A stretch of DNA of 25,225 nucleotides from JAWLAT01 sp041395325 (GCA_041395325.1 JAWLAT010000045.1:1-25225); one strand, 5' to 3'; counted from the stretch's first letter, positions 17,527 to 25,225 are shown. The notes: a model not told the origin generated them from the letters alone. Program-made: numbers and translations.

Positions 17527-18771
17527 ATGATCGAGCGCTACGCGGAACTGGACCGTCGGCTGGTAGCGGCGGTGAAGGAACTCAAGGTGCTGTCGGCGCT
17601 GAGCTGGCCGGCCCGGGTGCAACGGCAGTTCCTGGCCGACTGGGCAGCCGGCAAGCCGCGGCTGCCGCAGGTCGAGTATGCGCCGCAGGATCATCGCGAG
17701 CGGCGCGCCGAACTGCTGCGCATCGCCGAGGCCGCCGGCGATGCCGATGCCATCGGCCGCTACATCGCCAACACCGCGCGCAGCTGGCATACGGCCGCAC
17801 TGATGCTGGAGGGCATTGGCAGCGCCGAACTGGGCCGCCATTCGATCGATCTGTATGGCCGACCCGGCGATCTGATTGCCGGCGGTACCGTCAACAATCT
17901 CGAAGCGGCTCATCACTTCATCGCCATTGCCGAAGAGGTCACCGGTCATCACCGGCTGGCCGAAACCGAGTACTGCCTGTCGGCGGAGATCCTCAAGGAC
18001 GAGCTGCGCAGTCGCATCGACCAGGTCTTCACCCAGCACCAGGTGCGCATCGAGATCGACCCCAATCTGGTCGCCAAGGCGGCGGCCGGTCCCACTCGGA
18101 TTCGCCTCCGGGCGGGCACCTGTTTTTCCGAATACGACCTGTCGCAGCTGCTGGAGCACGAGGCCTTCGTGCACTCGCTAACCGCGCTGAACGGCCGGGC
18201 GCAACCGCACCTGGGTTCGCTGGGCCTGAATTCGCCGCGGATCACCGCCACCCAGGAAGGGCTGGCCGTGTTCGCCGAACTGGTCACCGGCTCGATCGAC
18301 ATCCTGCGCATGAAGCGGATTTCGCTGCGCATCCTGGCCATCGATGACGCGCTCTCCGGCGCCAGCTTCATCGACGTGTTCCGCTTCTTCCTCGGCTATG
18401 GCCAGAGCGAGACCGACAGCTTCAATTCGGCGATGCGCGTGTTCCGCGGCGTGCCGACCAGTGGTGGCAGCGCCTTCACCAAGGACACCGTCTATCTGCA
18501 CGGTTTGCTGTCCGTGCACACCTTCTTCCGCTGGGCCCTGCGCCAGGGTCGCCTGCCGCTGGCGCAGGATCTGTTCGCCGGCAAGATGACGCTGCACGAT
18601 GTGGTCGAGTTTGAACCACATTTCGCCAACGGCGACATAGCGCCGCCGCTGTACCTGCCGCCCTGGATGCATCGCACCAACGGCCTGGCCGGGTATCTGT
18701 CCTTCTCGCTGTTCGTCAATCGCATCCGCCTGGACGAGGTGGAACGTGAACATGTGATGCTGGGTGCCTGA
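17527..18771 (+). CDS. QEGLA-motif metallopeptidase-like protein (DUF1704 family)
   Basis: 414 aa from ATG 17527, which has GGAG 8 nt upstream; an in-frame GTG at 17518 overlaps that ribosome site and is less likely. The protein carries the zinc-peptidase-like signature HEAFVH (H211, E212, H216) and the family-defining TQEGLAVFAE (Q243, E244), where the glutamate could be the third metal ligand. This matches the family annotated as flavohemoglobin-expression-modulating QEGLA protein, which is related to DUF1704 and eukaryotic tubulin tyrosine carboxypeptidases of the MATCAP group. A carboxypeptidase-like activity is therefore possible but unproven in bacteria. No signal peptide is seen, so it is probably cytoplasmic. 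The gene stands alone; the 87 bp downstream contain a small CCACC/GGTGG hairpin. Confidence 0.85.
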   Translation: MIERYAELDRRLVAAVKELKVLSALSWPARVQRQFLADWAAGKPRLPQVEYAPQDHRERRAELLRIAEAAGDADAIGRYIANTARSWHTAALMLEGIGSAELGRHSIDLYGRPGDLIAGGTVNNLEAAHHFIAIAEEVTGHHRLAETEYCLSAEILKDELRSRIDQVFTQHQVRIEIDPNLVAKAAAGPTRIRLRAGTCFSEYDLSQLLEHEAFVHSLTALNGRAQPHLGSLGLNSPRITATQEGLAVFAELVTGSIDILRMKRISLRILAIDDALSGASFIDVFRFFLGYGQSETDSFNSAMRVFRGVPTSGGSAFTKDTVYLHGLLSVHTFFRWALRQGRLPLAQDLFAGKMTLHDVVEFEPHFANGDIAPPLYLPPWMHRTNGLAGYLSFSLFVNRIRLDEVEREHVMLGA

Positions 18772-18858
18772 GACGCGACGCAGCTCACAAGACTGACCGG
18801 CCTGCCACCTCACGGTGGTGCGTATCGCTACGCTGTCTTTCGCCGTTTCGGAAACTTC

Positions 18859-21846
18859 ATGCATCGAATGCGTCTTTGCGCCGGTCTGGCATTGCTGGTC
18901 GGCAGCCACAGCTTCGCTGCCGTGGGCAGCTGGACCACCACCGGCCCTCACGGCGGCCGCGTATTTGACGTCGCCATCTCGCCGCTGTCGCCCAACACGC
19001 TGTATCTGGCTGTCGGTCGCGGCGGTGTGTTCCGCACCACCAATGGCGGTGGCAGCTGGACCCGTGCCGAGGCCGGATTGCCGGCCAATCTGGCCGCCTT
19101 CGCACTGGACACCGCCAGCAGCACCACCAGCGTGGCTTATGTCTACACCGGCGGCGCCGGCGTGGTGTACCGCAGCGCCGATTTCGGCCTCAGCTGGTTT
19201 CCGCTGCCCGCGCCGTGGGCAGCGCTCTCGCCGCCCAGCGACATGGATGTGGGCCCGGGTGACGGCGCCCGCGTGGCCGTGGTCGCTGGCGCCAGTACCT
19301 ATGCGTCGAGCAACAACGGCTCCAGCTGGACCGTGTCGGCGGCAGGCAGCTTTCCCTCCGGCGACATGCGCCAGATCGCCGTGGCCGCCAATGGCGATCT
19401 GTATGCAGCCAGCGACAGCTACGATGCGCTGGGCTACGGCCTGAACATGGTCCGCAAGAGCACCGATGGTGGCGCCACCTGGCTGGCCACCGGTCCGCTG
19501 CCGGACCTGGATCCTTCGCCCAGCGAAGTGCCGGCGTTGTTCTTCATCCAGGACCTCATCACCGCCCCCAGCGACGCCATGCGGCTGTATGCGCTGGGTG
19601 GCTCGCTGGTCACCAGTGGCGATGCCGGTGCCAGCTGGAGTGTGGTGAATCTGCCGCCGGACTGCTTCGCCAGCAGCGTCGACGTCAGTCCGGGCTCGGC
19701 GACCGCGCTGTGGGTGCAATGCAGCGACGGCACGCTGCAGCGCAGCGACGATGTGACCCTGGCCTCACCAACCTGGGTGGCGATGGATCCAATCGTCAAC
19801 AACTACACTGTGAATGGCAGCGATCCGGTGCAAACGGCGGCGATTGCCTTCCATCCGGCCTATCCGGGCACGCCGCACGTGCTGGCCGGCACCGAGTACG
19901 GCGGCCTGCTGCGCACGACCAACAACGGCGGGCTGTGGCTGGAGCGCAACGTCGGCTTCGAATCGACCACGATCCGCGCGCTGGCCCCCCATCCGCTGGA
20001 TGCCAACATCGTGCTGGCCGGCTTTGGCGATGCCTTCTCGACCACGGTCCCGCTGTATCTGTCCACCGACAGCGGCGCCTCCTGGGCGGCCAGTGCCAAT
20101 GGCCTGAATGCCGAACAGATCCGCGCGCTGGCGATCGATCCGACCACGGTCGATGCCAACACGCTGACCACCGAGAACTTCCACGTTTACGCCGCCGGCC
20201 GGTCCGCACCGATCCCCGACGCCGCCGCCATCGATGGCGGCATCTACAAGAGCACGACCTCCGGCAACAGCTGGACGGCGATCGACAACGGCATCGCTTT
20301 GGGTACCTTCGGCACTGCTGGTGGGTCCGTCAGTCGGCCCTTCATGGGCACGGTCCGCAGCGTGGCGCTGGACCCGCGCAGCTGCGACAGCCCGCCGGTC
20401 AGTGGCCCCTGTCCGGCGGTGGTGCCGCCCACTGCTGCCAGCACCTTGAAGACCGTGCTGGTGGGCGGCAGCGGGCGGCTGTCACGCAGCAGCACGTCGC
20501 CGCTGGTCTGTCCGGATACGGTGGCCGCGGCGCGGATCTACCGCTCCATTGATGCCGGCGCCAACTGGGTGGCCTCGGACAGCGGCATTCCAATCGGGCA
20601 GGACCTGGATCCGGGCACACCGGGCCTGAAATGCGTGCAGATTGGCGGCGTGGTACCGCTGGTGACCGATCCGATGAATCCGCTGGTCATGTACGCCGGC
20701 ACCTTCCTGGGCGTCTTCGACCCCGCCTTTCCGGTCGAGCCGACGCTGGCCAACGGCGTATTCAAGTCGGTCGATGGCGGTCTGAGCTGGAGCCACAGCA
20801 GCAGCGGTCTGCCGCGTCTGGGCGGAGCGGCGTCTTCGCATTGGGATGTGCTGTCGCTGGCCATCGCGCCGGCCAACAGCAATCGGCTCTACGCCACCGC
20901 GATCGACTTCAATGGCAGCTTCAGCGGACGCATCTACCGCAGTGACGATGCCGCTGCCACCTGGGTGCGCGCCGACGCCGGCGTGGCCGGCTCGGACGTG
21001 CGGGCCCTGCTGGTCGATCCGGCTGATCCCAGCGGCGACACCGTCTACGCGGCCGCCGGCGGCACCGCCGCCAATCCCGGCGGTGTCTATCGCAGCACCG
21101 ACGGCGGACTGACCTGGAACAGCTACAGCATCGGCTTGCAGGCCGATGCGGCGCTGGCGCTGGCCGTGCCGCAGCGTGGTGTCGCCGATCCCTTCCGTCT
21201 GTTCGCCGGTACGGTGGCCGGCGTCTGGGAGTTCACCGATCCGATCGATCCCGATGGCGATGGTGCCCCGTCGCCAGTGGAGAACGGCAGCCCCGGTCTG
21301 ACCATGGGCGATGGCAATGGCGACGGCATGCCGGATGCAGGCCAGCCGTCGGTGGCCTCGAACACTGGCACCATCTTCGCCATCCCCGGCGCCGCGGGCG
21401 TGGTACCGGATGGCGTCGGCAGCACGGTCAATTTCACCATTGCCATTTCTGGCGGCAGCTGCGACCAGATCAACAACAGCGAGTCGGTCGATCCGGCCCT
21501 GTTGCCGGTGGACCCACGCAGCACCGAGATTGGCTATCCGCAGGGCGTGGTTCGTTTCGAACTGCCCGACTGTGCCCAGGCCCAGGTCGATCTGATCTTC
21601 CACGGCGCCAACTTCAACAACGCCGACTGGCATTGGCGCCACTACGGCCCGACCGTGCCCGGCGATGACAGCACCTTCGCCTGGTACGACCTGGGCTCGC
21701 GCGCCACCCTGATTGATGGCCAGACCTGGCGGTTGAGCCTCGATGCCGGCCAGTTCGGCGTCTACCGCAGTTCGCCGGACAACATCCTGATTCTCGGTGG
21801 TCCGGCACTGCTGCCGGATGCGTTGTTGAATGACGGCTTCGAGTAA
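18859..21846 (+). CDS. Secreted Asp-box (sortilin/BNR-like) propeller protein with C-terminal anchor-U-like domain
   Basis: Encodes 995 aa. A signal peptide (MHRMRLCAGLALLVGSHSF) is cleaved near residue 20-22. At least eleven Asp-box-like motifs of the form RSxDxGxxW run along the chain, from FRTTNGGGSW (58-67) to YRSTDGGLTW (about 744-753), arguing for one or two large beta-propellers like the VPS10/sortilin or glycoside-hydrolase-74 fold. A calcium-binding-like linker follows at about 797-826 (DPDGDG and GDGNGDGMPD). The last 150 residues resemble the domain called choice-of-anchor U, with VRFELPDC and the pattern DNILILGGPALLPDALLNDGFE near the end. The protein finishes in DGFE. Ligand and enzyme activity are unknown; no glycosidase catalytic pair can be claimed. 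A 42-bp hairpin follows the stop. Confidence 0.85.
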   Translation: MHRMRLCAGLALLVGSHSFAAVGSWTTTGPHGGRVFDVAISPLSPNTLYLAVGRGGVFRTTNGGGSWTRAEAGLPANLAAFALDTASSTTSVAYVYTGGAGVVYRSADFGLSWFPLPAPWAALSPPSDMDVGPGDGARVAVVAGASTYASSNNGSSWTVSAAGSFPSGDMRQIAVAANGDLYAASDSYDALGYGLNMVRKSTDGGATWLATGPLPDLDPSPSEVPALFFIQDLITAPSDAMRLYALGGSLVTSGDAGASWSVVNLPPDCFASSVDVSPGSATALWVQCSDGTLQRSDDVTLASPTWVAMDPIVNNYTVNGSDPVQTAAIAFHPAYPGTPHVLAGTEYGGLLRTTNNGGLWLERNVGFESTTIRALAPHPLDANIVLAGFGDAFSTTVPLYLSTDSGASWAASANGLNAEQIRALAIDPTTVDANTLTTENFHVYAAGRSAPIPDAAAIDGGIYKSTTSGNSWTAIDNGIALGTFGTAGGSVSRPFMGTVRSVALDPRSCDSPPVSGPCPAVVPPTAASTLKTVLVGGSGRLSRSSTSPLVCPDTVAAARIYRSIDAGANWVASDSGIPIGQDLDPGTPGLKCVQIGGVVPLVTDPMNPLVMYAGTFLGVFDPAFPVEPTLANGVFKSVDGGLSWSHSSSGLPRLGGAASSHWDVLSLAIAPANSNRLYATAIDFNGSFSGRIYRSDDAAATWVRADAGVAGSDVRALLVDPADPSGDTVYAAAGGTAANPGGVYRSTDGGLTWNSYSIGLQADAALALAVPQRGVADPFRLFAGTVAGVWEFTDPIDPDGDGAPSPVENGSPGLTMGDGNGDGMPDAGQPSVASNTGTIFAIPGAAGVVPDGVGSTVNFTIAISGGSCDQINNSESVDPALLPVDPRSTEIGYPQGVVRFELPDCAQAQVDLIFHGANFNNADWHWRHYGPTVPGDDSTFAWYDLGSRATLIDGQTWRLSLDAGQFGVYRSSPDNILILGGPALLPDALLNDGFE

Positions 21847-21859
21847 CGATCCCGTTTTT

Positions 21860-21901
21860 GGCTGGTGACCGGGTCGATCAGCGTCGATCCGGTCACCAGC
21901 C
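21860..21901 (+). terminator. Strong hairpin after the propeller-protein gene
   Basis: GGCTGGTGACCGG pairs perfectly with CCGGTCACCAGCC (13 bp). The stem extends by a G-U pair and TCGA/TCGA to about 18 bp with a 6-nt loop. The wobble pair works only on the plus strand. No T-run follows; the TTTTT lies before the stem, so this is not a classic intrinsic terminator but may stop transcription with Rho or protect the mRNA end. Confidence 0.45.
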
Positions 21902-22001
21902 GACACGCCAGGATGATGTCGCCAGGACCAAGCTGATCAGGAACTGCCCGCAAGGACAGGCGGTCGATGGGCCATAATCGCGCCTCGTTGAGCCAGTCCC
22001 G

Positions 22002-23252
22002 ATGCCCATGTCCCTGCAGTTGCACGCCAGTCCCGCCCAGCCGATCGACGACCAGCCCTGGCGGCTGGACCTGACGCTGGCCATCGACGCGCTGGCACTG
22101 ATGGCACCGGCCATCGAGTTGCAGGCCTACAACCCGGAAGGGCAGTTGCTGTGGCACAGCGATTCGGGCAGCGGCGGTGCCTGGGTGGGCTGGCTGCCGC
22201 GCGGACAATGGCGCTGGTCGGCCACCTTCGCCAGCACCGGTCCTGCCTGTCGCATCGTCGTTCGTTTGCACGCCGGCCACGGGCGGCAGCGCGCGGTGAT
22301 CGGTGAGCAGGCCATCACGCTGGAACGGGGTGGAACGTCAAGCTGGGTAGTGCCCGCTTGGCAGGTCAACGCTGCGGATGACGGTCCGGCGGTCACCGAT
22401 CTGTCCTTTCGCCGCGGTCATGAAGACTGGTTCTTCCGCCACTTTGATCATGCCGCCGGCGTCATCGGCGACTACATGCTGGGTGATTCGCCATTGCTGT
22501 CCGGGCGCGTGCTGGACATGGGCTGCGGCGATGGCATCACCGATCTGGGCCTGTTCCTGCGCCATCAGCCGGAGTTGCTGATCGGCGTCGATCCCTTCCG
22601 CGGCTACGAGCGTTTGTGCGAGGTCGCTCAGGCCAATCATCTGCCGCTGACCGAACTGCCATCTGGGCTGCGCTTCATGGACGCCGACGGCAATCATCTG
22701 CCCTTCCCCGATGACAGTTTCGATGTGGTGGTCAGCTGGGGCTCGGTCGAGCACATCGCCGGTGGCTACCACCAGGCCTTGAGCGAGATTCGCCGCGTGC
22801 TGCGTCCGGATGGCCTGCTGTTCATCCATCCCGGCCTGTACTACTCGAACTTCGGCCATCACCTGGGCGAATTCAGCAGCGAACCGCATTTCCACCTGAA
22901 GCTGCCCGAAGCGCAGCTGCGTGAGCTGGTGCTGAACACCGAACCCAACTACATGGACCGGGCCGGTGAGTTCTCCTCACCGCAGCAATACTGGCAGTGG
23001 TACACCGAACTCAATCCCATCACCGTGGACGGCTTCGAGGCCGAGTTGCGTGCATTGGGCTTCGAGTTCCATCGCGCCGCCGTGCGCGCGGCCGATCGCA
23101 TCGACTACAGCCCGGAACTGCAGCGCTATCCGCTGCTGGATCTGGCCATCGACGAGCTCTATCTGTCCTGCTGGAACCGCAAGGCGGCGCGTCCGACCGG
23201 ATTCGCGGTGCGTGATCCGGCGTCCACCGTTCCATCGGAGTTTTTCCCATGA
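22002..23252 (+). CDS. Class I SAM-dependent methyltransferase with N-terminal beta-rich domain
   Basis: Encodes 416 aa. Residues about 1-125 are rich in beta-strand pattern (LDLTLAIDALALMAPAIELQ, GQLLWHSDSG, GQWRWSATF) and recall the polysaccharide-binding Wzt-C type sandwich, but this is only a fold-level impression. Residues about 135-330 are a Rossmann methyltransferase: motif I VLDMGCGDG (170-178), an acidic motif II in LLIGVDPF, LPFPDDSFDVVVSWGSVEHI as motif IV, and RRVLRPDGLLFI as the post-core strand. The target is unknown; sugars or lipids of the envelope are a reasonable guess. A CATAAT -10-like element lies 30 bp upstream. Its stop overlaps the next gene by 4 bp (ATGA). Confidence 0.82.
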   Translation: MPMSLQLHASPAQPIDDQPWRLDLTLAIDALALMAPAIELQAYNPEGQLLWHSDSGSGGAWVGWLPRGQWRWSATFASTGPACRIVVRLHAGHGRQRAVIGEQAITLERGGTSSWVVPAWQVNAADDGPAVTDLSFRRGHEDWFFRHFDHAAGVIGDYMLGDSPLLSGRVLDMGCGDGITDLGLFLRHQPELLIGVDPFRGYERLCEVAQANHLPLTELPSGLRFMDADGNHLPFPDDSFDVVVSWGSVEHIAGGYHQALSEIRRVLRPDGLLFIHPGLYYSNFGHHLGEFSSEPHFHLKLPEAQLRELVLNTEPNYMDRAGEFSSPQQYWQWYTELNPITVDGFEAELRALGFEFHRAAVRAADRIDYSPELQRYPLLDLAIDELYLSCWNRKAARPTGFAVRDPASTVPSEFFP

Positions 23253-23824
23253 GCCTGCCGCGAGTGCTGATTCTGCTGAGTTTGGCGGCGCTGCTCGGTG
23301 CCTGCGCCGAGCGCTCGGGCTGCCCTGCAGGCGATCTGGCCGACTTTGGCCGCGCCGAAGGCGAACGCGGCGAGCTGCCCTCGTTGCCCAGCGCCACCTG
23401 CGAGCTGGACGAGGGCGAGCGTGATCGTTACCACGCGGCGCGTGCGCTGGGTCTGAGCAGCTGGTGCGATGCCCAGCGCGGCTTCGATGCCGGACTGCGC
23501 GGTGAGGAACCCGCGGCAGAAGCTTGCCCGCTGGACCGCCGCGATGTGTTCAGTCGTGCCGTTCAGACCGGCGGTTTCCTGCTGCAGAAGGAGAGCGAGC
23601 AGCAACAGCGACTGCAGCAGGCGCAGGAGCTGGAAGCGCAAGCGGAGGCAGCGGACGATCGGGAGAAGGCCGACGAATGGCGCGCGCAAGCGCGTTCGCT
23701 GCGGATGGACGCCCGCCAGGCTGAGAACGACCTGGAGGCGCTGCGCGGTGTGGCCATTGTCGAAGGCTGGATGGCATCGCCGACGATTCCCGAGCAGGCG
23801 CAGCCACCCGCCGACCCGGAATGA
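23249..23824 (+). CDS. DUF2799 family lipoprotein
   Basis: Encodes 191 aa. The lipobox is LGAC (C19), preceded by a GGAG ribosome site 8 nt before the ATG. The middle part follows the DUF2799 pattern: FGRAEGERGEL, then WCDAQRGFDAGLRG and a following cysteine in EACP, with several cysteines that could pair in the periplasm. From about residue 110 to 175 the sequence is a Gln/Glu/Ala-rich predicted coiled coil (KESEQQQRLQQAQELEAQ). Function is unknown. It overlaps the methyltransferase by 4 bp and lies 4 bp before mnmE, so the three are probably cotranscribed. Confidence 0.8.
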   Translation: MSLPRVLILLSLAALLGACAERSGCPAGDLADFGRAEGERGELPSLPSATCELDEGERDRYHAARALGLSSWCDAQRGFDAGLRGEEPAAEACPLDRRDVFSRAVQTGGFLLQKESEQQQRLQQAQELEAQAEAADDREKADEWRAQARSLRMDARQAENDLEALRGVAIVEGWMASPTIPEQAQPPADPE

Positions 23825-23828
23825 GTCG

Positions 23829-25225
23829 GTGAGCCCCCAGCCGGCGCGCGACACCATCGCAGCGATCGCCAGCCCCGCCGGTCACGGCGGCGTCGGCGTG
23901 ATCCGCGTCAGTGGCCCGGCCGCCGCGACGATGGCGAGTGCCTTGCTGGGACGCGAGCCGACACCGCGGCTGGCACACTATTGCCGCTGGCAGGATGAAG
24001 CGGGTGCGCCCATCGACCAGGGCCTGCTGCTGTACTTCCCCGCGCCACGGTCCTACACCGGCGAGGATGTGCTGGAACTGCAGGGCCACGGCGGCCGGGT
24101 TGTGCTCGAACTGCTGCTGCAACGGGTGCTGGCACTGGGCGCGCGACTGGCCCGGCCCGGCGAGTTCACCGAGCGCGCCTTTCTGGAAGGCAAGCTGGAT
24201 CTGGCCCAGGCCGAAGCCGTCGCCGATCTGATCACGGCGGGCTCCGCCAGCGCCGCCCGCGCTGCGCTGCGCAGCCTCGATGGCGTGTTCAGCGACCGTG
24301 TCGACGCGCTGCTGAGCGAACTGGTGGCGCTGCGGGTGCTGCTGGAGGCGGCCATCGACTTCCCCGACGAGGAGATCGACATCCTCAGCGAAGGCGACGT
24401 CAGCCGCCGCCTGGCCCTGTTGCTGCAGTCGGTCCAACAGCTGCTGCAGGAAGCCGAACGCGGACAACGGCTGCGCGACGGGCTCTATCTGGTGATCCTG
24501 GGTCCGCCCAATGCCGGCAAGTCCAGCCTGCTCAACGCCCTGGCCGGCAGTGACCGCGCCATCGTCACGCCCATCGCCGGCACCACCCGCGACGTGCTGC
24601 GCGAAGCACTGGTGCTGCGCGGCGTGCCGGTCACCGTCGTCGACACCGCCGGCCTGCGCGACAGCGACGACCCCATCGAAGCCGAAGGCGTCCGCCGCGC
24701 CGGCCTGGAAGCCGCCCGCGCCGACCACGCCCTGATCGTGCTCGACGACAGCGACCCGCAAGCCGATCCGGCCCCCTACCTGGCCCGCTTGCCCGCAGGA
24801 CTGCCGGCGACGGTGGTGCGCAATAAGGTGGACGTGTCGGGGCGAGTGTCCGGGGTTGTGGAGCGTGCCGGCCTCGTGGGGGATCGTGGTTCAGTTGTGG
24901 GTGAGGGCACAGGGCACAGGGCACAGGGCCCAGCGGGGCAAGAGGGCCCAGGGCCCAGGGCTCAGGGCACAGCGGGGCAAGAGGGCCCAGGGCCCAGGGC
25001 TCAGGGCCCAGTGAAGCTCGCTCGAACTGAGATTGACGCGAGCCCTGAGGCTGATTCGGCATCAACAGGCCCCAATGATCAGGCCCCGACGAATCCGGTT
25101 CCTTCTGGGCCCTGGGCCCTGAGCCCTGGGCCCTGGGCCCTGGGCCAAAAACGTCACACATCCGCATCCTGCGGCCAGCCCTCGCCACTGCCGCGATGGT
25201 GCACCCGGTCACTTTCCAGCACGGC
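23829..25225 (+). CDS. mnmE: tRNA modification GTPase MnmE, partial, with large repeat insertion in the GTPase domain
   Basis: MnmE (with MnmG) makes the cmnm5U34 wobble modification of tRNA. It starts at GTG 23829 (SPQPARDTIAAIASPAG), with GGA 8 nt upstream and only 4 bp after the DUF2799 stop. The N-terminal folate-binding domain (GHGGVGVIRVSGP, YTGEDVLELQGHGG, RPGEFTERAFLEGKLDLAQAEAVADLI) and GTPase motifs G1 GPPNAGKS (225-232), G2 GTTRD, G3 DTAGL and G4 NKVD (332-335) are all normal. After G4 the frame enters about 105 codons of Gly/Pro/Gln/Ala-rich repeat-derived sequence. The next candidate G5 motif, SASCG (445-449), comes after it, where about 20 residues would be usual. The frame is open to the right edge (465 codons), and the C-terminal helical region with its CxGK end is outside the window. 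Whether the protein is functional cannot be decided here. Confidence 0.85.
   Translation, partial: MSPQPARDTIAAIASPAGHGGVGVIRVSGPAAATMASALLGREPTPRLAHYCRWQDEAGAPIDQGLLLYFPAPRSYTGEDVLELQGHGGRVVLELLLQRVLALGARLARPGEFTERAFLEGKLDLAQAEAVADLITAGSASAARAALRSLDGVFSDRVDALLSELVALRVLLEAAIDFPDEEIDILSEGDVSRRLALLLQSVQQLLQEAERGQRLRDGLYLVILGPPNAGKSSLLNALAGSDRAIVTPIAGTTRDVLREALVLRGVPVTVVDTAGLRDSDDPIEAEGVRRAGLEAARADHALIVLDDSDPQADPAPYLARLPAGLPATVVRNKVDVSGRVSGVVERAGLVGDRGSVVGEGTGHRAQGPAGQEGPGPRAQGTAGQEGPGPRAQGPVKLARTEIDASPEADSASTGPNDQAPTNPVPSGPWALSPGPWALGQKRHTSASCGQPSPLPRWCTRSLSST
24931..25008 (+). repeat. Two 39-bp tandem direct repeats
   Basis: Copies at 24931-24969 and 24970-25008 differ only at the last base (a versus c). 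Each begins CAGCGGGGCAAGAGGGCCC. A length of 39 bp equals 13 codons, so copy-number change would keep the mnmE frame. Confidence 0.9.
24983..25140. repeat. Perfect 29-bp inverted repeat around a 100-bp spacer
   Basis: The arm at 24983-25011 (begins GGGCCCAGGGCCCAGGGCTC) is the exact reverse complement of 25112-25140. The GGGCTC variant is present in both arms at the matching place, so the similarity is more than shared heptamer composition. The spacer (25012-25111) shows no recognisable coding content. The structure resembles a miniature inverted-repeat element but no target-site duplication was identified. Confidence 0.85.

Larger units (their letters stand above)
24908..25143. repeat. CAGGGCN heptamer repeat element inside mnmE
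   Basis: Built largely from variants of the heptamer CAGGGC(A/C/T) on the plus strand in the left part and its complement GGGCCCT in the right part, flanking about 100 bp of unrelated sequence. It has the look of a dispersed intergenic repeat, not coding sequence. The heptamer lacks stop codons in every frame on both strands, so openness across the arms is not evidence of coding. Confidence 0.75.

Noticed and set aside
18178..19719. 513-codon minus-strand frame across the QEGLA and propeller genes
   Set aside because: It spans two real plus-strand genes and shows no motif of its own.
20482..21906. 474-codon minus-strand frame opposite the propeller protein
   Set aside because: A shadow in GC-rich sequence; the plus strand has regular Asp-box motifs.
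24631..25212. Minus-strand 193-codon frame through the mnmE repeat
   Set aside because: The heptamer repeat has no stop codons in any frame, and the remainder is the shadow of mnmE G-motifs.

Overview
This looks like about 25 kb of chromosome from a GC-rich gammaproteobacterium, most likely in the Xanthomonadales/Lysobacterales (Rhodanobacteraceae-like). The basis is overall gene content: DUF3034 next to a truncated globin, a QEGLA-motif protein, many LxxC lipoproteins, and a secreted protein ending in DGFE. The species cannot be named from the window. Most of the region is ordinary housekeeping and envelope genes with tight spacing. No phage, IS element, CRISPR array, rRNA or tRNA was found.

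Layout. 1-3764 (minus strand): a Grx4-type glutaredoxin/rhodanese fusion, a small lipoprotein with its own promoter, DNA primase dnaG, and the 5' part of an ECF sigma factor that runs off the left edge. 3893-7679 (plus): an e(P4)-like acid phosphatase lipoprotein, an S9 prolyl-oligopeptidase-type lipoprotein and an EamA exporter. 7680-8057: no protein gene, but on the minus strand a well-formed candidate small RNA. It has four consecutive hairpins, C-rich loops, an RpoE-type promoter and an intrinsic terminator. 8058-10179 (minus): rhomboid protease and CCA-adding enzyme. 10214-12328 (plus): a compact operon of DUF3034 protein, lipoprotein truncated globin and a TMEM175-like channel. 12344-17147 (minus): an RND efflux pair (membrane-fusion lipoprotein, then permease) followed by a DM13 protein. 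17527-25225 (plus): QEGLA-motif metallopeptidase-like protein, a 995-residue secreted Asp-box propeller protein, a methyltransferase with an N-terminal beta-rich domain, a DUF2799 lipoprotein, and mnmE, which runs off the right edge.

Two things stand out. The first is the minus-strand sRNA candidate at about 7686-7819. Its unpaired CCUCCCC and CCCCC loops could pair with Shine-Dalgarno-like G-rich sites, and a sigma-E-like promoter fires exactly into the first hairpin. The second is mnmE. Between the G4 motif (NKVD) and a possible G5 motif, its GTPase domain is interrupted by about 90 extra codons made of a CAGGGCN heptamer repeat, with a perfect 29-bp inverted repeat and a 39-bp tandem duplication, yet the frame stays open.

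All functional calls come from reading motifs and remembered family features. No database search was possible.
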